Shown: positions 37,089 through 46,866 of the stretch, in pieces
How the letters are laid out: each line of letters starts with the position of its first letter
Numbering within the stretch: position 1 is the stretch's first letter
NCBI RefSeq assembly: GCF_001931685.1
Contig: NZ_MOOY01000006.1
Span: forward strand, 186,001 to 250,000
Direction: 5' to 3'
Source of the DNA: Pararhizobium arenae
Lineage (GTDB): Bacteria > Pseudomonadota > Alphaproteobacteria > Rhizobiales > Rhizobiaceae
DNA length: 64,000 nucleotides
Notes under the pieces: generated by a model
Databases searched by the model: none
Told to the model about the DNA's origin: nothing
Seen by the model: only the letters and a program-made list of their open reading frames with translations
Made by a program: the position numbers and the translations under genes

Positions 37089-37646
37089 ATGTCTTTTCAG
37101 CTTCGCGATGCCACGCTTGCCGACATTCCCGACATCACCGCGATCTATGGGGAGTGCGTTCTGAATGGTGTCGCAAGCTATGAAACAGACCCGCCCACGC
37201 AGGAAGAGATGGCGAACCGGTTCTTGGCGATTGTCGGGAACGGCTATCCCTACATAGCCGCGGCCGACGAAGAAGGCAGGCTCGTTGGTTACGCCTACGC
37301 ATCCGCTTTCCGCACGCGTCCCGCCTATCGGTTTCTGGTGGAAGATTCGATCTATCTGGCCCCCGACGCCCGCGGCCGCGGCGTTGGGCGCGCCTTGCTT
37401 CAGGACATCATCGCCCGCTGCACAGCGTTGGGCTTTCGCCAGATGATGGCCGTTATCGGCGGCGCTCATCCCGCTTCGGTGGCGCTTCATCGTGCTCTCG
37501 GTTTTGCGGAAACTGGCGTGCTCAAGGGGGCCGGCTACAAGCATGGCCGCTGGCTCGATACCACCCTGATGCAACGTGGGTTGGGCGACGGCGTGCTGAG
37601 CGACCCCACGCCGGGTCGCTATCCGGACACGCTCTACCAACGCTGA
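37089..37646 (+). CDS. GNAT N-acetyltransferase (phosphinothricin acetyltransferase-like)
   Basis: Acetyltransferase of 185 aa. The acetyl-CoA-binding motif is DARGRGVGRALLQDII (about residue 98), and the N-terminal ADIPDITAIYGECVLNGVAS and later ALHRALGFAETGVLKGAGYK match the Pat/Bar and MddA (methionine sulfone/sulfoximine) group. Members detoxify phosphinothricin, methionine sulfoximine or related amino acids. Start at ATG 37089 (MSFQLRDATLAD). It is a single gene, convergent with the DUF2794 gene. Confidence 0.82.
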   Translation: MSFQLRDATLADIPDITAIYGECVLNGVASYETDPPTQEEMANRFLAIVGNGYPYIAAADEEGRLVGYAYASAFRTRPAYRFLVEDSIYLAPDARGRGVGRALLQDIIARCTALGFRQMMAVIGGAHPASVALHRALGFAETGVLKGAGYKHGRWLDTTLMQRGLGDGVLSDPTPGRYPDTLYQR

Positions 37647-37656
37647 AAAAGCCGAA

Positions 37657-38061
37657 TCAGTTTTTGACGAGCTTCAGCAGCTTGTCGAACACCTTCAGCA
37701 CCTGTTTCAGCTCGTGTCCACGCTTCAGGATCATGCCATGTGTGTTGACGACGCTGTAGGCGCCCTGCTTGGCGGCAAGCTTCGGATTCTTCTCGATCCG
37801 GTAAAGCGGCATTTCGCCGGATCGCTTGAACACTGAAAAGATTGCCTTGTCGGCCATGTGGTCGAGTGCGTAGTCGCGCCATTCGCCTTCGCCCACCATT
37901 CGACCGTAGATCCAAAGGATCTGGTCGAGTTCGGTACGGTGAAAGGTGATGGGCAGTGGATCGCGCACACTGCGGTAGCTGTTGAAATCGACGACGACTT
38001 CGGAAGTCGCCTGTCTCGCAGATCGTGTTTCGCCGTTCTGCAAATCCGGCTCATCGCTCAT
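37657..38061 (-). CDS. DUF2794 family protein
   Basis: Protein of 134 aa, conserved in rhizobia and relatives, with no known function. The core (ITFHRTELDQILWIYGRMVG, EWRDYALDHMADKAIFSVFK, LYRIEKNPKL) is characteristic of DUF2794. The C-terminus is lysine-rich (LKQVLKVFDKLLKLVKN). I start at ATG 38061 (MSDEPDLQNGE), just after GGAAA; the longer open frame reads through sequence without family similarity. There is no operon partner. Confidence 0.78.
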   Translation of the reverse strand: MSDEPDLQNGETRSARQATSEVVVDFNSYRSVRDPLPITFHRTELDQILWIYGRMVGEGEWRDYALDHMADKAIFSVFKRSGEMPLYRIEKNPKLAAKQGAYSVVNTHGMILKRGHELKQVLKVFDKLLKLVKN

Positions 38062-38449
38062 CAGGTTTCCGGCCTTTTGTTGTGACAGGACCGTTACAGT
38101 GTGCCTGAGCCACATCGAAAAGCAACCCGGGAAGATCGTCTGTGGTTTTTGACCGTTGCCGTATTTCAGCCAAAACCACGCCCCAATTGCGCGAAACACT
38201 CCGCGCGCCGGCATCCGATCCCCTACTTCAATCAGATCCCGGCATGCGCGGGGGCTGCGTATCCATCATGTGTCCCTGCGCGACTCGATCCGCAGTGCCG
38301 TCCCATTCGTGCCGTTCGGCACGCGGCCGCGGAAACGCCCACATCCTGAACCGCTCAGGATGAAAGCGTATGCTCGGTCCGGCAACATCGAACCCTAAGC
38401 CCCAGCCCCTCGACGTTGCCGGACCGGGCTTTCAACAGCACGACTATTT
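38062..38449. other. Intergenic region between DUF2794 and DUF1223 genes (388 bases)
   Basis: Short overlapping frames exist in several phases, but none has a ribosome site or recognisable product. The stretch includes a long imperfect hairpin at 38376-38425 and presumably the promoter for the DUF2794 gene. Nothing else is recognisable. Confidence 0.5.
38376..38425 (-). terminator. Long-armed hairpin downstream of the DUF1223 gene
   Basis: GGTCCGGCAACATCGA (38376-38391) and TCGACGTTGCCGGACC (38410-38425) pair over 16 positions with one mismatch and an 18-nt loop. It starts 25 nt beyond the DUF1223 stop on its strand. There is no clear T-run, so it is a terminator or an mRNA-end stabiliser. 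Confidence 0.45.
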
Positions 38450-39232
38450 TCAATTCGCGCCAACGTCGGCCGTCGTGCTCTCAGCCGTCTCCGAGGCCAG
38501 GGTTGTCGCACCGATAATCGGACCGGGCGTCTCGCCATCCTTCATGCGCTGCAAAAGCACGGCGCAGCCGTCGTTGCGGGTTTTATCCAGCATCGTCGCC
38601 GGCAAAACGAAGCTTGCCGGCTTGCCATCCCACATGCCGATGGTCTGCAGATCGTTGACAGAGTGGAGATAGGAGATCGTCTTTCCTCCGTTTTCACCCT
38701 TCTCGACCTTAACCTGCTGCTGATAACTGAAATAGGCGACGACGACATTGGCCTTGCCGGTGCCTGCACCGACGCGGATGTCGATCTCTTCGCCTCTTCG
38801 CGTTGCCGTTACAGGCACCGTCATGCCCCTGCCCGCCTTGTCGAGAACCGCGACCTTGCCCCGAATACCCGGCAGATCGGCACCATTCAGATGAGCGCGG
38901 CCATTGACGATCACTTGTGGCGTATAAACGCCGCTACGACCGAGCATGCGCGCATAGGCGTATTGGCGGGCGGTATTTTCCTTGGACGCCAGCGTATCGG
39001 CCCAGCCGAGATAGTTCCAGTAATCGACGTGATAAGCCAGTGCCACCACCTGGCCTTCATCGATCAGGCTCTTGAGCGCCGCATCCGCGGGCGGGCAGGA
39101 GGAACAGCCCTGGCTGGTAAAAAGCTCCACAACGCCCTTTGGCGACACCGCATCGCCCGCGGCCACCGGCAGGGCAACGAACCCGAAGGCGCAGCCCAGA
39201 AGCAGACGGCGAAGATGGTATGGAAAAGGCAT
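38450..39232 (-). CDS. DUF1223 secreted thioredoxin-fold protein
   Basis: Protein of 260 aa with a cleavable N-terminal signal (LLLGCAFGFVALPVAAGDA). After it comes the DUF1223 thioredoxin-like domain: VVELFTSQGCSSCPPADAAL carries a CxxC pair (GCSSCP), then HVDYWNYLGWADTLAS and YTPQVIVNGRAHLNG. It should be exported to the periplasm. A redox or thiol role is suggested by the CxxC, but the family has no proven function. Monocistronic on the minus strand, downstream of acnA with a terminator between them. Confidence 0.8.
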   Translation of the reverse strand: MPFPYHLRRLLLGCAFGFVALPVAAGDAVSPKGVVELFTSQGCSSCPPADAALKSLIDEGQVVALAYHVDYWNYLGWADTLASKENTARQYAYARMLGRSGVYTPQVIVNGRAHLNGADLPGIRGKVAVLDKAGRGMTVPVTATRRGEEIDIRVGAGTGKANVVVAYFSYQQQVKVEKGENGGKTISYLHSVNDLQTIGMWDGKPASFVLPATMLDKTRNDGCAVLLQRMKDGETPGPIIGATTLASETAESTTADVGAN

Positions 39233-39345
39233 CGGATTTCTATTCCCGGCGGCATCGACAGTGAAGGCGCCTCTTCATACGCCGCAGTGCTGTCAACAGG
39301 AAGTCACGTTGGAGTGAAACTCGCAAAGCCCCAAAAAGTGCCCAA

Positions 39346-39373
39346 GAAAAAGCCGGGGTGCAGGACCCCGGCT
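39346..39373 (-). terminator. Rho-independent terminator of acnA
   Basis: On the minus strand AGCCGGGGT, a 5-nt loop, then ACCCCGGCT followed by TTTTCTT. The stem is a perfect 9 bp. It is 23 nt after the acnA stop. Confidence 0.85.
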
Positions 39374-39395
39374 CCGTTGATGTCAAACAATCTTC

Positions 39396-42086
<2,691 letters not shown>

Positions 42087-42258
42087 TGGATAATACCCCG
42101 TTCCGTCTGATCGCCAACAACTGACGTACGAACGCCCGAGCGCTATGGAAGCGCGAATTGGGATGCGGGTACGGTCATTTCCGCTGTCCGTACGTGGAAA
42201 TCATTCCATGTTCGGCGCTAGGATGAAATTCACGCCGACCGCTGGCGTGTTGGGGCGG

Positions 42259-42276
42259 TTATAGATAATTTCTAAG
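42259..42276. promoter_or_regulatory. Irr (ICE-box)-like dyad between acnA and ccmA
   Basis: On the minus strand CTTAGAAATTATCTATAA resembles the rhizobial iron control element bound by Irr (TTTAGAA, short spacer, TTCTAAA); the left half fits well, the right half partly. It is 76 nt before ccmA and 173 nt from the acnA start. Both targets depend on iron or heme. Confidence 0.35.
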
Positions 42277-42351
42277 AAACGTGCCAGACCAACATTCCCC
42301 AAATTGGGACAATTTTTTTGCATTGCGACGAACGTCGTAAAGGGAAGATGA

Positions 42352-42987
42352 ATGCCTCTCAGCCTTGCCGTCGAAGGCCTCGGCGCAAAGCGCGGCGAGG
42401 ATATGATTTTCAAGGATATTTCCTTCGTTCTGAAAGCCGGAGAAGCCTTGGTCGTCACCGGTCCGAACGGCTCCGGCAAATCAACGCTGCTGCGCGTCGT
42501 GGCGGGTCTTCTGGCGGCCGAGGAAGGTTTCGTTTCGGTATCGGGCGCGGAAACCGGACACCCGCGTGAACTCTGCCACTATCTCGGCCACCGCAACGGC
42601 ATGAAGCGCGAACTGACCGTCGAGGAGAATCTCAGCTTCTGGAAAAGCTTTATGGGTGATTCGCCTGGCGGGTCCGGCATGAACGTTTTCGAGGCCGAAG
42701 AGGCTGTGGGTCTGCCGGGTATCGGACATCTGCCGTTCGGTTATCTCTCCGCAGGCCAGCAGCGACGCGTGGCGATGGCCAAGCTGCTGGTGGCCTGGCG
42801 ACCGATCTGGATCCTCGACGAACCGACAGCAGCACTGGATGCGGCGTCGGAACGGATGTTCGCGGGACTGATGCTGGCGCATTTGGAAAAAGGCGGGATC
42901 GCGCTTGCGGCGACGCATCAGCCGCTGGGGCTGGAGAATACCCGCAGGCTGGAAATGCGCGGCTTTGAATTTACGGAGGTGGAGTGA
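42352..42987 (+). CDS. ccmA: Heme ABC exporter ATP-binding protein CcmA
   Basis: ATPase of 211 aa of the cytochrome c maturation (System I) pathway. With CcmB and CcmC it drives release of heme-loaded CcmE. Walker A is GPNGSGKSTLL, the signature LSAGQQRRVAMAKLL and Walker B IWILDEPTAALD. ATG 42352 stands just after AAGGGAAG. It is first in ccmA-B-C-D-G; ccmB follows after 172 nt that hold a palindromic element. CcmE, F and H are not in the window. Confidence 0.95.
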   Translation: MPLSLAVEGLGAKRGEDMIFKDISFVLKAGEALVVTGPNGSGKSTLLRVVAGLLAAEEGFVSVSGAETGHPRELCHYLGHRNGMKRELTVEENLSFWKSFMGDSPGGSGMNVFEAEEAVGLPGIGHLPFGYLSAGQQRRVAMAKLLVAWRPIWILDEPTAALDAASERMFAGLMLAHLEKGGIALAATHQPLGLENTRRLEMRGFEFTEVE

Positions 42988-43011
42988 TGGCGAGTTTCGT
43001 GTTTGCCGTTC

Positions 43012-43132
43012 TTACCCCCCTCTGTCACTTCGCGACATCTCCCCCTCAAGGGGTGAGATCGGGAGCGAGGGGCCAGCCCCAGCCGATCGCCCACCTTGAG
43101 GGGGAGATGCTTGACGGGGCAGAGGGGGGTAA
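43012..43132. repeat. Mosaic palindromic element between ccmA and ccmB
   Basis: About 120 bp with long inverted arms: TTACCCCCCTCTG at the left end faces CAGAGGGGGGTAA at the right end. Inside, CATCTCCCCCTCAAGG faces CCTTGAGGGGGAGATG. It resembles small rhizobial intergenic palindromic elements of the RIME type and shares its half-unit with the element inside ftsY. It encodes no protein and would form a strong stem in the ccmAB transcript. Confidence 0.8.
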
Positions 43133-43159
43133 AACCCTCCACACGACAGGACCTCACTT

Positions 43160-43819
43160 ATGACCGCCCTCTTCCTCCGCGACGTAAAGCTCTCGGTTCG
43201 AGCAGGCGGCGGCGCGCTGATCGGCGTCCTGTTCTTCCTCACCGTCGTTGCGGTTGTCCCTTTCGCGATCGGCCCGGATCTCAACCTGCTCTCCCGCATC
43301 GGTCCTGCCATTCTCTGGATCGGCGCGCTGCTCTCCTGCCTTCTCGGCCTCGACCGGTTGTTCCAGGCCGAACGCGAGGATGGTTCGCTCGACCTGATGC
43401 TTATGCAGGAAACGCCGCTGGTACTGACGGTGCTCGTCAAATGCCTCGCCCACTGGGTCGCCTCAGGCCTGCCGCTGGTGCTTGCTGCGCCACTGCTCGG
43501 CCTCTTCATGAACATGGACAGCCTCGCAATCGGGGCAACGATGCTGACGCTTCTGGTCGGCACGCCGGCCATCACCTTTATCGGCGCGGCCGGGGCGGGC
43601 GTCGCAGTGGCCTTGCCGCGCGGCGGGCTGCTGGTCTCCATCCTGGTACTGCCGCTTGCCATTCCCGTGCTGATCTTCGGCGTCAGCGCCGCCTACGCAG
43701 CGGTGCAGGATCCGGCACCCTTCCTGCCGCCTCTGATAATCCTGATCGCCATCACGTTATTCTTTGCGGTCATCGGCCCTGTTGCTGCGGCCGCGGCGTT
43801 GCGCTCCTCGTCCGACTGA
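43160..43819 (+). CDS. ccmB: Heme exporter membrane protein CcmB
   Basis: Inner-membrane protein of 219 aa with six predicted helices. The N-terminal FLRDVKLSVRAGGGALIGVL pattern and the conserved LLGLDRLFQAEREDGSLDLM loop identify CcmB. It forms the channel complex with CcmA and CcmC for cytochrome c maturation. AGGA lies 8 nt before ATG 43160. The distance from ccmA is unusually large because of the inserted palindrome. Confidence 0.95.
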   Translation: MTALFLRDVKLSVRAGGGALIGVLFFLTVVAVVPFAIGPDLNLLSRIGPAILWIGALLSCLLGLDRLFQAEREDGSLDLMLMQETPLVLTVLVKCLAHWVASGLPLVLAAPLLGLFMNMDSLAIGATMLTLLVGTPAITFIGAAGAGVAVALPRGGLLVSILVLPLAIPVLIFGVSAAYAAVQDPAPFLPPLIILIAITLFFAVIGPVAAAAALRSSSD

Positions 43820-43830
43820 CAGAAATGTGA

Positions 43831-43844
43831 TTGACCCCGATCAA
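43831..43844 (+). promoter_or_regulatory. FNR/FixK-like box upstream of ccmC
   Basis: TTGACCCCGATCAA matches the Fnr/FixK consensus TTGAT-N4-ATCAA with one mismatch. It begins 12 nt after the ccmB stop and ends 35 nt before ccmC, so it could mark an internal oxygen-regulated promoter for ccmC-D-G. The match may also be chance. Confidence 0.35.
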
Positions 43845-43879
43845 TTGAAGCAGGCGGCAATCCGCGTTAAAGAACCGTC

Positions 43880-44641
43880 ATGACCGACAACAGCCTTGCC
43901 ATCCGGAAATTCAGCGACCTCGCCAACCCGACGCGGTTTCTGGCGCTTGCCGCGCGCCTGCTGCCGTGGCTGGTGGGCGCCACAGCGCTGTTCTTCGCGG
44001 CGGGCCTCTATCTCGCCTTCACCACCGAGGGTGATTACCAGCAGGGCGAAACCGTGCGCATCATGTATATCCATGTACCCGCCGCGTGGCTGTCGATGAT
44101 GTGCTATACGATCATGGCCCTCTCGGCGCTCGGTACGCTCGTCTGGCGCCATCCTCTGGCTGATCTTTCTGCGAAGGCCGCAGCCCCGATTGGCGCGGCC
44201 TTTACCCTCATGGCACTGATCACCGGTTCGCTTTGGGGCAAGCCTATGTGGGGAACATGGTGGGTTTGGGATGCGCGGCTTACCTCTGTCTTCGTGCTGT
44301 TTCTGATGTATCTCGGCCTCATCGCGCTCAACCGCGCTATCGATGATCCGGGCAAAGCGGCCAAGGTCTGCGCCATCCTCATCCTGATCGGTTTCGTCAA
44401 TATCCCGATCATCAAGTTCTCGGTCGAGTGGTGGAACACGCTGCATCAGCCGGCAAGCGTGGTGCGCCTTGACGGTCCGACCATCGACCCCGAGTTTCTG
44501 CGGCCGCTGCTGGTCATGGCGATCGCCTATACTTTGCTGTTTTTCACGCTGCATATTGCTGCCATGCGCAATGAAATCTGGCGTCGCCGGGTGATGGCTC
44601 TGCGCCGGCAAGCGGCGCGCAGCATCGGTCGGGAGGCTTGA
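43880..44641 (+). CDS. ccmC: Heme-handling membrane protein CcmC
   Basis: Inner-membrane protein of 253 aa with six helices that delivers heme to CcmE. The family's tryptophan-rich WWD region is clear: GSLWGKPMWGTWWVWDARLTS (about residues 113-133). Periplasmic histidines flank it (IHVPAAW near 57, WWNTLHQPASV near 186) and fit the heme axial ligands. Start ATG 43880. It is followed two nucleotides later by ccmD. Confidence 0.96.
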   Translation: MTDNSLAIRKFSDLANPTRFLALAARLLPWLVGATALFFAAGLYLAFTTEGDYQQGETVRIMYIHVPAAWLSMMCYTIMALSALGTLVWRHPLADLSAKAAAPIGAAFTLMALITGSLWGKPMWGTWWVWDARLTSVFVLFLMYLGLIALNRAIDDPGKAAKVCAILILIGFVNIPIIKFSVEWWNTLHQPASVVRLDGPTIDPEFLRPLLVMAIAYTLLFFTLHIAAMRNEIWRRRVMALRRQAARSIGREA

Positions 44642-44643
44642 GC

Positions 44644-44811
44644 ATGTCCGGACACTTTGCCTATGTCGCCGCAAGTTATGCCGCAGCCGCCATGCTGATC
44701 CTTGCTCTGATCGGCTGGGTGTTTATGGATGGGCGAGGGCGTCAAAAAGAACTGAAAGCACTGGAGGACGCCGGCATCCGTCGTCGCTCGCAGGCCGGGC
44801 GCCCCTCATGA
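44644..44811 (+). CDS. ccmD: Small membrane protein CcmD
   Basis: Protein of only 55 aa with one membrane helix (YAAAAMLILALIGWVFM) and a charged C-terminal tail rich in Arg and Lys, the usual CcmD form. In other bacteria CcmD helps release holo-CcmE from the CcmABC complex. It starts 2 nt after the ccmC stop, and its TGA overlaps the ccmG ATG (ATGA), which supports it strongly despite its size. Confidence 0.92.
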   Translation: MSGHFAYVAASYAAAAMLILALIGWVFMDGRGRQKELKALEDAGIRRRSQAGRPS

Positions 44812-45422
44812 ACGACGAAATTCGCTTTGAAGGTGAAACATCGGAGCGGCCGGGCAAGGCGCGTTATGCGCTGGCGCTCCTGCCCCTAGCCGTCTTCGGC
44901 GGCCTTGCCGCGATCTTCTGGAGCCAGCTCGATTCCGGTCGCGATATCAGCGAAATCCCGTCTGCGCTCATTGGCACGAAGGCACCGAGCCTCGATATGC
45001 CGCCGCTGGAAGGCGCCAACCTTTCCGGCGCCCCGATGCCGCCGCTCACCGATGCCTCGATCAAGGGCAAGCTCACCCTCGTCAATATCTGGGCATCCTG
45101 GTGCATCCCCTGCCGGGAAGAAAACCCGATCATCCTCGAGCTTGCCAAGGACCCGCGCCTGCAGGTCGTCGGCATCAACTACAAGGACAAGACGGAAAAC
45201 GCGCTGAGCTTTCTCGGCGAACTCGGCAACCCGTTTTCCGCAATCGGCGTCGATCCACGCGGCAAGGCGGCAATCGATTGGGGCGTCTATGGTATTCCGG
45301 AGTCCTATCTCGTCGGTGCCGACGGCACGATCCTCTACAAGCGCGTTGGTCCATTTGACGAAAGAAGCCTGAAAGAAGGGCTTTATCCGGCAATAGAAAA
45401 AGCGGTCGGGGCGAAAAGCTAG
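44808..45422 (+). CDS. ccmG: Thiol:disulfide oxidoreductase CcmG/DsbE
   Basis: Membrane-anchored periplasmic thioredoxin-like protein of 204 aa that keeps apocytochrome c cysteines reduced. One N-terminal helix ([19 protein letters not shown]) precedes the domain with active site [13 protein letters not shown] (about residues 98-110) and the cis-proline loop [10 protein letters not shown]. It is last in the ccm cluster and its start overlaps the ccmD stop. Its end overlaps the convergent UPF0314 gene by 4 nt. Confidence 0.95.
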   Translation: MNDEIRFEGETSERPGKARYALALLPLAVFGGLAAIFWSQLDSGRDISEIPSALIGTKAPSLDMPPLEGANLSGAPMPPLTDASIKGKLTLVNIWASWCIPCREENPIILELAKDPRLQVVGINYKDKTENALSFLGELGNPFSAIGVDPRGKAAIDWGVYGIPESYLVGADGTILYKRVGPFDERSLKEGLYPAIEKAVGAKS

Positions 45423-46012
45423 ATTGCGCCCTGCCAGGCTTTAACCGTCTCTAGCGGATAGACAAGCATAAGCACGTTGAGCGTGAGATTGTCCCGGATC
45501 AGCCAGCCGGTGAAGAGCTCGAAGACGATGGCAACAGTCATCGTAATCAGCACCGGCATGCGCCAGGCAAAGAAGAAGCCGGCCGCCATGAAGATCGTGT
45601 CCATCGCCGAATTCAAGATACTGTCGCCGTAATAATCGAGGGAGATCGTTGCCGTGCGGTAGCGGTCGATGATGATCGGCGAGTTTTCGAGCAGCTCCCA
45701 GCCGCTTTCGATCAGCACCGCAAACAGCAGGCGCGCCGCCAGTGGCTTTCCGCGGAACAGCAGATGCGCGATGCCGTAGAAGATGAAGCCGTGGATGATG
45801 TGGGACGGCGTGTACCAGTCCGCCAGATGTTGGGAATTGCCGGGGCTGTCCACCACCGGCTCAAACAGTTTCACATAACCGCAGGTGCAGATCAGTGTGC
45901 GACCCATCCAGTATTGGATGGCGGCTTGCAGGATCAGAACAGCGATGCAAGCGAGCAACCAGATTGTTGCATGCCGCATCGTCTTGTCATGATCCGGCGA
46001 TATGGCGCTCAA
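45419..46012 (-). CDS. UPF0314 (DUF2585) membrane protein
   Basis: Integral membrane protein of 197 aa conserved in rhizobia with no known function. Features include an N-terminal helix ([20 protein letters not shown]), then the family-typical [20 protein letters not shown] and [21 protein letters not shown] choose the TTG start at 46012 because it overlaps the stop of the septation-protein gene by 4 nt (TTGA), giving coupled translation; ATG 45979 (186 aa) is the alternative. The conserved His/Glu-rich segment hints at metal or lipid chemistry, but nothing firm can be said. Confidence 0.78.
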   Translation of the reverse strand: MSAISPDHDKTMRHATIWLLACIAVLILQAAIQYWMGRTLICTCGYVKLFEPVVDSPGNSQHLADWYTPSHIIHGFIFYGIAHLLFRGKPLAARLLFAVLIESGWELLENSPIIIDRYRTATISLDYYGDSILNSAMDTIFMAAGFFFAWRMPVLITMTVAIVFELFTGWLIRDNLTLNVLMLVYPLETVKAWQGAI

Positions 46013-46641
46013 GCGTCGGCTTCCTGCTCGAGCGAGTGCTTCATGATCAACGGCATCTGCGACAGGGTAAACAGAATCGTGATTGGCATAGTGCCCCATA
46101 CCTTGAAGGCCACCCAGAAATCCGTCGTGAAATTGCGCCAAACGACTTCGTTGAGGATCGCCAGGAAAACGAAGAAGACGCCCCAGCGGATGGTGAGCTT
46201 GCGCCAGCCGGCATCGTCAAGCTTGAAGGCGGAATGGAAGACATAACCGAGCAGCGATTTGCCGAACAGAAGGCCGCCGAGCAGGATGGCGCCAAACAGC
46301 GAATTGACGATGGTCGGCTTCATCTTGATGAAGGTGTCGTTCTGCAGATAGAGCGTCAGCGCCCCGAAGATGAAGACGACGATGCCCGAGATCAGCGGCA
46401 TCATCGGCAGGGTGCGAGTGAGAATCCACGATACGGTGAGCGCGATCGCCGTTGCCGCCATGAAGAGGCCGGTCGCGATGAAGATCGGGCCGCCAAGCTC
46501 CGTCAACGCCGGGAAATGCGAACCGAGCCATTCGCCCCTGGAATTGGCGAAGAAGAACACAACCAGCGGGCCGAGCTCGAGAGCCATCTTGAGCAGCGGA
46601 CTGATTTCCTTGCGCGGCTTTGCAGCCTCGATCGATGACAT
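46009..46641 (-). CDS. Inner membrane septation protein A (YciB/IspZ family)
   Basis: Membrane protein of 210 aa with five or six helices. The patterns [17 protein letters not shown] and [20 protein letters not shown], with the later [21 protein letters not shown], are diagnostic for YciB. In enterobacteria it links cell elongation and division complexes and affects envelope integrity. It lies downstream of ftsY, with a palindromic element in the 225-nt gap, and its stop overlaps the UPF0314 start. Confidence 0.9.
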   Translation of the reverse strand: MSSIEAAKPRKEISPLLKMALELGPLVVFFFANSRGEWLGSHFPALTELGGPIFIATGLFMAATAIALTVSWILTRTLPMMPLISGIVVFIFGALTLYLQNDTFIKMKPTIVNSLFGAILLGGLLFGKSLLGYVFHSAFKLDDAGWRKLTIRWGVFFVFLAILNEVVWRNFTTDFWVAFKVWGTMPITILFTLSQMPLIMKHSLEQEADA

Positions 46642-46713
46642 TATGTCGTCCCTAAAGTCTGCTCATGAGAGCGTTAGCTGTGCTTACCCGTTGCGCGGGA
46701 CTGTCCCTCTGCC

Positions 46714-46814
46714 GTCATCCTCGGGCTTGACCCGAGGATCTACCCGCGATTCTGCATACGATGGTCCAATCCCGCGTTCTCCGTCAGGATCCTCGGGTCA
46801 AGCCCGAGGATGAC
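46714..46814. repeat. Palindromic element with 27-bp perfect arms
   Basis: The left arm (46714-46740) begins GTCATCCTCGGGCTTGAC, and its exact reverse complement closes the element at 46788-46814. Each arm is itself a small hairpin (CCTCGGG, 4-5 nt, CCCGAGG). It lies between ftsY and the septation-protein gene. Short repeats with this core are common in alphaproteobacterial intergenic regions. It differs from the TCTCCCCCT-type elements in ftsY and ccm. Confidence 0.8.
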
Positions 46815-46866
46815 GAAGTTTCTGGGTGCCCTATAACATCAGCAAAACGGCAAAACTATATCCGGG

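Noticed and set aside
38142-38398. Overlapping small frames between the DUF2794 and DUF1223 genes
   Set aside because: Several phases are open at once over the same bases. None has a ribosome site or recognisable product, which indicates chance openness in GC-rich DNA.
43012-43132. Intrinsic terminator between ccmA and ccmB
   Set aside because: The stem lacks a T-run and its internal sequence matches the repeat in ftsY, so a repeat element is the better reading, although it may still affect transcription.
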